Shown: piece after piece, positions 23,141-32,708 of the stretch | Layout of the letters: each line of letters starts with the position of its first letter | How positions within the stretch are numbered: the first letter of the stretch is position 1 | Origin: Trema orientale | Taxonomy: Eukaryota > Streptophyta > Magnoliopsida > Rosales > Cannabaceae | Direction: 5' to 3' | DNA length: 64,000 bases | Assembly: GCA_002914845.1 (NCBI GenBank) | Contig: JXTC01000084.1 | Location: 374,952 to 438,951 of the forward strand | Made by a program: the position numbers and the translations under genes | The notes under the pieces: generated by a model | The model's input: only the letters and a program-made list of their open reading frames with translations | The model's database searches: none | What the model was told of the DNA's origin: nothing

Positions 23141-24859
23141 TTAATTAGTTCAGCAACTTTTGTACTGATAAGAAAATTATAGTTTTTTATTAGTTGTTTT
23201 AGAGAGATTTAGGCGTATTCATGATTAGAGTAGTGAGGGATTTCGGAGTACCAGCTTTGTTATCCCTAGCATACATATTTACTCTCTTTGTTGGAGAATT
23301 TGTTATGCTACAAGTTTTAGAAATATTAGCTTGTGCCTTTGTTATTTATTTATTTATTTTTGGTGAGTGAGATTTGGGTGTTTTCGAGATCTGAATTTGT
23401 AACAATTTTATCAGACTTTTGTAATATATTCTTGCTTCTCTTCACCGTCTCCGACATAAATGTAGGCCAAAAGCTAAACCACGATAAATTCTTATATCGC
23501 TTTTGATTATTACATTGTTTATATTTTGTCATAGCTCCATATAATTCGGTATTTAGCATAACAAGTTGTAATTTGTGCTTCTGATGGCACAAGTAATATC
23601 AAGAGCTGCAGGTTCTTTGCTATATTTTGGGCCCGTTTTTTGTCAAACTATTTTTGGTTATTTTTTTGGCGATGATGAGAAAATACGAATTGCAAGATTT
23701 CACAGGAAGAATGACTTTAGTGCATTTATGGGATTAAGCAAAAATAATAGATTATATCCATTCAGAATTTTTGGGTCTTTCTAATCTGTTTTTAGTTGGT
23801 TCTTAATATTTTCTGATATTTGGTGATGGCTATGATATTGTTGTAAAATTTTGTGAGAGTTGATTATGCAAGAAGGGAGAGATAGTGAGACACCGCACTA
23901 TTTGGAAGGCACTGCAACAGTTTTTTGATTGCAGAATGCTTGAATATGACTCTTTTGGAGAAAACCTGCTGCTTACTTTCTATTATTTGTTTACGGAAAG
24001 GTATTTAGATTGAGTATTTTAAAAATGCCTCCTATTTGATTGGAAAATCTAGCCATTGACTGTATGGCTTAGTAATTAAGTGATGTTCAATTTGAAATTA
24101 TTTAGCTGTCCTATATATGCTCGTGAATTATGTTAAACCTGAGCAAGGACAAAAATAGTACAGAGATATGATTAAAAGAGTTCTCTAAAGAGAATGGAGG
24201 AGGCTTAGTCTCTATGATATTTCGAAAAATCCATTTTATGAATATCGAATCTCCTTTTAGTTTCCCTACGCACCAGGTCTATATACTCCAATCTATATAC
24301 AACTAAAACTAAACAAAAAATAAACGGCAAGCTGGATAAATCGTTTAGTACAAATGACAGCCACAATAATAAACGATAATAAGAAAAGGCATATAACAAC
24401 TCTAAGGGCACACGACACTTCTCCTACATTAAAAAGTATTACATAGATTTGAATTTGGGGTGAATTGCTATTGGTTGTGGTTTGCTGAGTCACTGTCACC
24501 AAATTTGCTAACCAGAGTTGTGGAATTTGATAAATTTGTCATCTTATTTAATAGAAGAGAATTATTAGTTACAGATGAAGATCTCGATATTTGTAAGCAA
24601 GTAAAGCTTCATGTTGAAACTTTTGAAAGAACAATTTTAGTTCTACTATTTTGTTTGTTGAAAGGAGATTGCCTTGTTAGTATTGTTTAGCAAAGTTGCA
24701 TATTTTGCTACAGCTGCGACAATTATGGTGATCAAGTTGGTTAGTTTTTAGAAGTTCAAGCATAACTTTGACTTATTTAGTATTACAAATTGTGATAAGC
24801 CTTCCATAGTTTTGGAGGAGATTGTCGTAGAATACCAGTATTTTCGAATTTGACTTTAA
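23141..24859. other. Unassigned region between duplicated segment and LINE
   Basis: It contains several short ORFs on the + strand without known domains: 23221-23370 (49 aa, strongly hydrophobic, starts MIRVVRDFG), 23575-23784, and 24460-24690 (VVEFDKFVILFNRRELL...). They could be decayed exons of one gene, but no consistent splice chain was found. Confidence 0.3.
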
Positions 24860-24889
24860 GTTTTTTTTTTTTTGGGAAATGAAATTGTT

Positions 24890-25357
24890 CTTACTGTTGA
24901 AGGTCTTCAATACAATTTTAGAAATAAAGTATGGGCATGAATCACCCCATACTTTATCCACTTGAGCACGAATTGCAAAAGAAGCTAGCTCATGGGCTAC
25001 CATATTCTTTACTCTAGAGACATGGCGACAAGAACCATAACCAGCAGAAGTAATAAAGAAATTAATATCTTTAATAATTGACGCTACAGCAGAACAAGGT
25101 TGGGACCAATTGATAGCATTAATAACAAGTAGTGAATCAGATTTAATCTCATCCAAAAGGCAACCAAAATCAATAGCCAACCGGATCCCTTCACGAATTG
25201 CTAGCAGTTCTTTAGTGAGGGCATCAAAGCTACCAGTGAGCTGTAGTGCCCAGCAGACTAGTATGACACTTTTGTGGTCTCTAATTATCCTACCGATACT
25301 AATGACATTACAGTTCTCGAAGACAGCGGCATCGACATTGAGTTTTAAGCATCTCAC
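24890..25357 (-). pseudogene. RNase H-like domain of the LINE
   Basis: The domain begins RCLKLNVDAAVF with the first catalytic Asp. It has Glu in KELLAIREG, Asp in IKSDSLLVI and the closing N-x-x-A-H-x-L-A pattern (NMVAHELASFA). This is the plant non-LTR RVT_3 type. The frame runs straight into the poly(A) tail, so the original stop codon is not evident. Confidence 0.85.
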
Positions 25358-26308
25358 ATCTGGTCGACACTAATGAACGGCTGATGGAGCTAAATGAGCA
25401 TTATATTCTATTTCAGTTCGAAGTCTACTAGTCTGGAACTTTATCAAATAAGACTGAGCATGATCAATAAGCTCTAGTATATCTATCACATTACCATTGA
25501 ACAACTTGTTGTTGTGGTAATTCTAGATGGACCATAAGAAACAATGGGTAATATTCTCAGGCTGAGGATACCGTGCTGCTCTCAATAATCATTCCTAAGA
25601 AAAAATGGGTAATATTCTCAGGCTCAGAATCACAGCAACAACAAAATAGTTCGACATGAATATTTCGCTTCAGTAAATTGGAAGATATAGGAAGGCCGCC
25701 ATAGAATAATCTCTAAGCAAAGATTTTCACTTTGGGAAGGATATTACAAGACCATAGTTATTTCCACCACCTTTGAGCTCGATATTTGTAGAAGAGCTTG
25801 TAGTAAAATGATTATTGAGAGCAGCACGGTATCCTGATTTAACTGAGTATTCCCCAGATTTATGAAAGTGCCAAACTAAAGAATCTGGAGTAGGCCCAAT
25901 ACTCAACGGTATAGCTAAGATATCGTTCCAATCTACCGGTAGAAAAAGATGTTTAATAAATGCATAATTCTATGTACCTGGGCTATCAATAAGGTCAGAA
26001 ACACGCAACTCATCATCAAAAGTAGGAGTAATGGGTTTGAAAAAGCTCGGCGTTGGAAGCCACGGATCATGAAATACCCAAATTGAAAGTCCATTACCTA
26101 CCCTCCAGTGAAGGCCCTTGACAAGAAGATCTCTCTCCCATAAGATACTCTTCCATAACCATGAGCTGCTATTTTTATCTTGCGCCTCTAGAAAGTGGGT
26201 AGAGAAAAAATATTTCCCTTGTAATATACGTGCTACTAGGGGTTGAGGATGTTTTATAAGCTACCAAGACTGCTTTGCTACTAACAATTGGTTGAAGAGA
26301 CCAATATC

Positions 26309-27729
26309 TCAAAAGCCTAGACCACCCAATGACTTTAGTTTACATATTGTATCCCACTTTATCCAAGGTACCCTCCTTTTTTCATCATTTGTATCCCACC
26401 AAAAGTTTAAGAAGAATGATCGAATCTCCTTGCAGAGGCAATCAGGAAGTTTAAATATGCTCATGATGTATATGGGGATAGATTGCGAAACTGCCTTGAT
26501 AAGAATTTTCCTTCCTCCTGAAGAGAAGAGCCCTCTCCTGCAGCTTTGAACTCTCTTTCGAATGCACTCAAGGATATGTTCAAAGTTTGTGCACTTATTC
26601 CTACCGACCACCGATGGAAGACCAAGATACGATCATGCGACTATACTAAAATGAGACCTAGAATTTGTAAAATAGCCTGAGTAGTAGAAATATCAGTTTT
26701 TGGACTAAGAGTAATTACAGATTTCTCCAAGTTGATTTTCTAACCCGAGGCCCTCTCATACCGTGAGAGAATTCTGTGGAGAGTTTCTACATCCTGAGTA
26801 GTAGCACGAGCAAACACCAAACTATCATCTGCAAAGAATAAGTGGCTTATTCGAGGACTGTATTTGGCACATCGAAAGCCCAGGAGATTGTTATCAGCCT
26901 CAGCCTAATGAATCAAAGATGAGAACGTCTCTACGCACATTAGGAAAAGGTAGGGGAATAATAGACATCCTTGGCGAAGACCCCTAGATGGTATGATATG
27001 ACCTTCAGCTTTGCCATTCAAAACTACGAAAAAGGAGGATGTAGAAACACAATCTGTAACTCGATGCACCCAACGATTGCCAAAGCCCATATATATCATA
27101 AGAGACCATAAGAAGCCCTACTCCACCCTATCGTAAGCTTTACTCATGTCAAGCTTCAAAGCTATGAAACTTTTATAACTATTTGATCGACAACATAAGG
27201 AATGCAAGAACTCAAAGGCGATTATTGTATTAATAGAAATTAGCCATCCTGGCACAAATGCACTTTGGTTCTTGGAAATAAGTGAGGGTAGCACCGCCTT
27301 CATTCTATTTGCCAAAACCTTAGTAATAATCTTGTAGATGTCGTTACAAAAGATTGTTGCTCTAAAATCTGGCACAGTCTCCAGATCTTTCTTTTTGAGA
27401 ATAAGGACAATATGAGTAGAGTTGAGAGCTTTAACTGATGATCCTTCGTTGAGCACACTCAGACAAACTCTGCAAATACTTCCACCAACCATATTCCAAT
27501 GCTTCTGGTAGAAAATAGCGAGAAATCCATCAGGTCCTGGTGCCTTGGTCCCCACCATTTGAAAGAGAGCTATTTTGTTATCTTCTGAAGTAAAGGGGGA
27601 ATCAAGGTATTCAGCCATTGCTGGAGATATAATTTTGATTACTGCATTGATAATCCTCTGCGACTCCTCCATACTCGGTTGAGATGACTGAAAAATAGTA
27701 CCAAAATAATCTTCCACAATTCTGACCAA
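26309..27729 (-). pseudogene. LINE reverse transcriptase, broken
   Basis: Three open pieces in the right order on the - strand. 27729-27118 has TKAPGPDGFLAIFYQKHW, NQSAFVPGWLIS and LKLDMSKAYDRVE. 27099-26905 has SRGLRQGCLLFPYLF. 26611-26309 has SRRGLFSSGGRKILIKAV-like and FFLNFWWDTND. The catalytic FADDSLVF is readable near 26848-26825 between the last two. Stops and frame changes separate the pieces. Neighbouring RNase H completes the ORF2 remnant. Confidence 0.88.
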
Positions 27730-27885
27730 GGCCTCCTTTGCTTCCTTCCAGACGCCTGAATTAAGAGACTCAAGGATAATTGACTTAATTTGTCACTAAG
27801 GTAGAGATTGTTGGACATGGCTCAAACGTAAGTTTACCATAAGACTTTAATTAGTTGGGCCCAGGGCTAAAAACCATACTGGTTT

Positions 27886-28145
27886 CCCTTTATTGCATTT
27901 ACTCGGTGGCTATGGATTATATGGCATATATATATATGCCTTTATCTTTAGGTTAATATTGGCGGTAACCTTTGGGGTCAGTCGTTCCATGCAAGCAACG
28001 GTAAGAGTGATTTAAAGAGCCGCTTGAGGTGCGTGCAATCGTTTGATATAATGCAGCTGCACCTTTTTTATTTTAGGAGCCGTACTGTTTATATTCGGTA
28101 TATACTTTATTTTCCTGTTAATACACATTGATATTTTCATATTTT
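27886..28145 (+). repeat. Duplicated 260-bp segment, right copy
   Basis: Partner of 22876-23140, just beyond the LINE and its target duplication. Confidence 0.55.
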
Positions 28146-28540
28146 CTCTCCTTTGAGTGAGCCCCTAATTTCGTAAGCTGGAGTGAAAATACGATTCCTG
28201 ATATGTTTGTACGAACAAGAGACTTATGATATTTTACATTTTTAATTAGTTATTATGAGCAATCTTTCATTTTATTTCATGAATAAAATATTCGTGATAT
28301 ATTCCCGACTCAATTCTATGAAGCTTTATTTTCCTTATCATGATTGGTTTTAGTTGAATTAATTAATGTGCTTAGTCTTATAATTAATTAATTTTAAACT
28401 ATTCTGATGATCTTCTATTTAGAATAAGCTTTTGTTGTATAAATATATATAGATTAATCTGTATGTTTTGAAATGTGTAAATAAACAATTTTTTTTAATA
28501 GGAATAAATAAACAATTAATAGAAGAAAATGTTGCAATTA
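28146..28540. other. AT-rich DNA, nothing recognised
   Basis: No ORF, repeat edge or motif that I can support. Confidence 0.3.
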
Positions 28541-28960
28541 GAATCAGGGTTAAATATTACCATTAACACGTCCAAGCCCAAAGTTTTAAAGAGGCTCAAT
28601 GACCCATTATTATTAATGGCAGACTTATAAATAATTAGAAGGGGGGAAAAAAAAAAAAAGGAGGATTGCATGCATTCTTGTATGCCCAAGTCAGACCATC
28701 TTCTCTTCTTCTATATGCTTCCTTCATGTAGCCTCTTCATTCTCTCTCTCCACTCATGATTTCCATTGAATAAAGCTTGCATCTCTTTCCATTTCTCTTC
28801 CTCTTCTTCTTCCAACTCAAAAACCTCAGCTCTTTTTTTTCTCTCTTTAAAATCCCAAGTCCGTATCCACCCAAAAGACTCTAGAAAATTCCCAATTTCT
28901 TTATCAAATCTTTGTGAAGTGATTTAAGAACATAAGTTCCATAGTAATCAATGTATGATA
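28541..28960 (+). other. Pyrimidine-rich block resembling a plant 5' leader
   Basis: A run of cttctctt/tctctctc words (28690-28860) follows an A/G tract. Such CT-rich stretches are common in plant 5' untranslated regions and LTR leaders. No coding sequence follows, so transcription is only a possibility. Confidence 0.25.
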
Positions 28961-30494
28961 TTTAATTTGCTATGTTTTAATCCTCAAAATTATGATTTTA
29001 GATGTCTATTTGGATGATGTTTGTTGTATGACTAATCTAGTTTTGTTACTTTCAATGAGTTACAAGCATACTTGAGTAATTTTATTTTCTCTTGGCTATT
29101 TAAGCTTTATCAGTCTTTATGTTTCTAGTTTTATTACTTTGTCATTAAAAATCATATTTATATAAGAATCATATATAATATGAAAAACTTGATCTTAACA
29201 TGCAAATTTCAAGTTGTTGTTTTCTTAGCTTTGAATAAATGATAAAAATTTTACATGAGTTTTTCTAGCTAATTAAATCTAGGTTTAAAGTATGTAATCC
29301 TAGGTTCGTTAGTTTATTTAAGAGGACCAAGATGTCCTAAAACTAAGTGGTATATGATTTACTAAGAAATTTTGAAATTTGTTTTATTACTAAAAAATTA
29401 TTTTGATATTTTAATTTTGAGCAATTAGTATATTTGCATCTCTTGTGAATTAATTGACTTTTATTTTTAAAAACTACTTTAACAGTGTAAAATATCTTTT
29501 TAAGAGTCATGTAGGACTTTGAATCGCTCAAAAATTATATATTTAGAGAGAGATTTGAATTTTTCATATTGATAGTCAAAACTGCTAGTTTCTACCCGAG
29601 GCAAATTTTTTTGGTCTTTATTACAAACCCTTTTATGACCCCTAAATAATTTTGAAATATGTCATATTATATCTCTAAAGATATCGCTAGTTTTATATGT
29701 CACTGATTTCATAATTTTTTCAACTCTCTAGAATAAATTATCACTTTTCTACTATACTATGTCTGGTTTAGAAAATTCTGAGTACCTTGAATCCGAGAAT
29801 AAATATTAATGTGAGTTTAATTGTATCTTTAGTTTTGGGTCTTATTAATTATTAGGTGGTATGGTTAACAACCTAAACAAGATCTAAATTTAAAAGAAAA
29901 TCCCCAATTTCTTGATATAGTTAAAAGATCCTAAGTGACATACTAGACTTAAAATATTGAAAGTAGTGTGCTTGAGTTCTTGATTAAAACTAATGGACTG
30001 ATTGTATTAGTTAATTTAATTAATTATGTTAATCTAAATAATTCCTTTATTGTAAATAAAGTTAGGTTAGGATTTGAGAAAGTTAGTAATTGAGTTTGTT
30101 TGTTAGCAAGTATATGTGCTTATTTGAGTTTAATTGTCTCTTGATTAAGCTTACATTTCTTAAGAGAGAAACTTGTCAAGATCATAGAAGTATCATTAGT
30201 ATCTTACGTTCTATTTTAACTCAGTTATGTGTATCTATGTGACGTTTTTTACTATGTAAATTAGTGAATAGCTCAAGTAGGAATGAGTGAGGTCTTAAAG
30301 ATATTCGTGCCAATATATTTTCTTTTTTGGTAAGTAAAGACACAATTACAATATATCATAAATTATTTTTTTTTTTTTAAAATGGACGAAAAAAAGCATT
30401 TTAAAAGAAGAAATCAGCATTCCAAAAATACTATAATTTTCAGTTGTCCTTTCAAAAGGAAAATTTTAAATATTGATATTCAAAAATGACATTT
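28961..30494. other. AT-rich intergenic DNA upstream of NPF copy 2
   Basis: Low-complexity, with many ttaattaa words and no long ORF. It may be a decayed element; I see no edges. Confidence 0.3.
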
Positions 30495-30690
30495 GTTGTA
30501 GTATACTTGTAATTATTGTGTATGTGTAGTATTTTTATAATATGTTTGTTTTCTGAAGTAAAACTGTTAAAAAATCTTTAATTAACTAGTGTATATCTCA
30601 TTATGGCATATATGTAGTACCATATTTATAATTAATTATTTGATAATATAGATGTCCATAACAAGCTACATCGAGTATTTATTTAAAAAA
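30495..30690 (+). promoter_or_regulatory. Displaced distal promoter block of NPF copy 2
   Basis: It matches 7140-7270 of copy 1 in order ('gtaattattgtg', 'tttctgaagtaaaac', 'aactagtgtatat', 'atatagatg'). In copy 2 it is 1.9 kb from the start codon, not about 300 bp, because later DNA including two MITEs lies between. Confidence 0.6.
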
Positions 30691-31434
30691 TGTCTATTTT
30701 TCACTTTAATTTAAGAAATGGCCTCTTTTTTACATATTTAACAAATTTCCAATTTCTCCATCATTTTTTTTTTCCAAAAAAATGGACGTTTTTTTATAGT
30801 AGATCAATTTTTTGTTGTATCATTTAATTAGTAAATCAGTATGTATTAACATATCAATTTTATATCAGTGTATCATTTTTTTTTATTAATATATCAATTT
30901 CATATCAGTATATCAATTATTATATACTAGTATGGCCTATTTTGGATTGATTCTAAATGCTACTTTTAGCTTTTAAAAGCAGTTTAATTTTTTACAAAAA
31001 AAGGGAGGGAAATGGGAGGTGTTTGCAAGTTCTTACTTTTGGTCAGTAAATTTTAAAAATTTCTGTGTAATCAATAGTTTAAGCAGGATTTGAGAAACAA
31101 TATAAGAGTTATTTTTATAAATCTTATTCTATTGAATAAAATTCTTAAAATGTCATCCTAAAGCAAATATAGCATATAATTTACCGAACACTTAGATACT
31201 GTTTTTAAAAATACTTGTTGCTCACAACTGCTTGTTGCTCACAATACAAATTCAGCGTGCAACTGCAATAGAATAAAATAATATCAAACTGGTCCTATAT
31301 TAATTTTATTTTTAAGTTTATCACAGTGTAAGATTTTTATAAACTAACAAATTTACATAAATTCAAAAACTGATATATTTTAGCTTATTTTGATTAACTA
31401 GGCCATTTTGCAAAATTTTTTGATAAATTTGATT
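30691..31434. other. Inserted AT-rich DNA in the copy 2 promoter
   Basis: It has no counterpart upstream of copy 1. It contains several 'tatatcag' and 'ttttatatcagt' direct repeats (30830-30920). No gene. Confidence 0.4.
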
Positions 31435-31443
31435 ATATTTTTA

Positions 31444-31613
31444 GGGGAGGGCTACAGTAGGGGCGCCCCTACGTAAGGCCACCCTTTATACACCGTTTGA
31501 TAGAAATCTGTGGGGAATAACAGGAATCTGTTGGGAATCTGTTTATACACAGATTCCCATCAAACGGTGTATAGACAGGGCCCTACGCAGGGACGCCCCT
31601 GCTGTAGACGCGC
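31444..31613. mobile_element. Hairpin MITE with 9-bp target duplication (Mutator-like)
   Basis: The two halves are nearly perfect inverted repeats: gctacagtaggggcg at the left and, inverted, tctacagcaggggcg at the right. Inside, atacaccgtttgat(a/g)g and aatctgtg are mirrored around the centre near 31528. The 9-bp atattttta flanks both sides (31435-31443, 31614-31622). A 9-bp duplication is typical of Mutator-like elements. It is GC-rich against its surroundings. Confidence 0.85.
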
Positions 31614-31641
31614 ATATTTTTAATAGTGTTTGAAAAATATA

Positions 31642-32000
31642 GGCCCCGTTTGTTTCAACCATTCCATTCCATTGAAATGGAAAATCCATTTGAATGTGTG
31701 TTTGTTTCAACAATTCAGTTTTTCCATTCAAATGATCTTTTAGAATGTGTGTTTGTTTCAACAATTCAGTTTTTCTATTCAAATGGTCCATCCGAAAAGT
31801 TAACCATTGGAATGATTTTTTTGTGTCTTGAATGAGAATGGAGGGGAGGAGGTGTTTTTGAATGGTCCACTCCAATGCTTTCATTCTAATTACAACACAT
31901 TCCACTATTTTTTCCATTCAAATGTCTTCCATTCCAATTATAATCCATTCTACAATTTCCATTCAAATACACACATTCAAATAGGCGAACCAAACGGGCC
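31642..32000. mobile_element. MITE with GGCCCCGTTTG termini
   Basis: The ends are ggccccgtttgtttc and, inverted, ggcccgtttggttcgc. 'tata' flanks both sides (31638-31641, 32001-32004), so the duplication could be TA or a longer AT word. Inside, a 57-bp unit (gaatgtgtgtttgtttc...) is repeated in tandem. It begins only 20 bp after the duplication of the hairpin MITE. The overlapping ORFs on both strands are products of the repeat. Confidence 0.75.
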
Positions 32001-32004
32001 TATA

Positions 32005-32440
32005 GTCATTTCTTAAACTTGAACTTTAGTAAGGAAAGCCCATAAATACCTATTTTGTAAAATATATTTCTATAAATACCTATTTTTTATTATATTTTTT
32101 TTCAAGAATACATGTTTTTAATACATTTTTGAGAAATGTATATCACAAATATTGTATACATAAAGTATATATTATAGTATACATTTCATGAATAAAAATT
32201 ATACCTGAAAATCGGTACACATTTCAAAATATATACAATAAATGAAATTTACACTATAAGTGTAGACGATAGATAAAAATTTACATTGCAAATGTATACC
32301 CCAAAAATTTGTATTTTTGGACTAAAATAAAAATAAAAAGAAAAGTGAGTATGTGTGAAATATAAGTAACAAAAATGGATTGTGGGTGTAAATCTCAAAT
32401 TCGGTCATTTCGCTAGGAAGACCATTAAAATATTCTAACA
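32005..32440. other. Remainder of inserted DNA in the copy 2 promoter
   Basis: AT-rich, with a repeated 'aaatacctattttt' word (32043, 32077). Homology with the copy 1 promoter resumes at about 32410-32464. Confidence 0.4.
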
Positions 32441-32557
32441 TTTATGAACCCCACATCTCTTATATAATAGGTAGTAATTCTATTTTCGTTTTGTGTATAT
32501 ATATATATATATGTATATATAGTGCTCTTTCAAAAAACAGAAGGAAAAAAGTTCGTC

Positions 32558-32563
32558 TATATA
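32558..32563 (+). promoter_or_regulatory. Altered TATA element of NPF copy 2
   Basis: The block 'gtctatatacagtcgctt' equals the copy 1 block minus two A residues, turning TATAAATA into TATATACA. It lies 42 bp before the ATG. Whether it still works as a TATA box is open. Confidence 0.55.
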
Positions 32564-32599
32564 CAGTCGCTTTACTACTTTTGAATTCGAAGCAAGAAA

Positions 32600-32708
32600 A
32601 TGGAGTCAGATAACAAGAACATGGCCGCTGCAAATGACGAGATTGTTGAGAAAAAGATGACCAAGGAAAAGAAGCTCGGAGGCACGAGAACAATGCCATT
32701 CATTTTTG
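32600..32708 (+). CDS. NPF3.1: NPF copy 2, exon 1
   Basis: Soluble N-tail of 31 residues, then MPFIF. Donor tttttG|GTATGT, phase 1, as in copy 1. The bases just before the ATG (cgaagcaagaaa) are identical to copy 1, supporting this start. Confidence 0.9.

Larger units (their letters stand above)
24860..27842 (-). mobile_element. 5'-truncated L1-type LINE
   Basis: Read on the - strand, the order is reverse transcriptase (27729 down to about 26310), a zinc-finger/connection region (about 26300-25400), an RNase H-like domain (25357 to about 24890) and a poly(A) tail seen as T13 at 24861-24873. The endonuclease domain is missing, the usual result of 5' truncation. The 8-bp gactttaa occurs at both edges (24852-24859, 27843-27850) and is a good candidate target duplication. 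Stops and frameshifts make it inactive. Confidence 0.85.

Noticed and set aside
31543-32016. Overlapping ORFs on both strands (124, 69, 62 codons)
   Set aside because: Produced by the repeats of two MITEs; peptide repeats mirror the DNA repeats.
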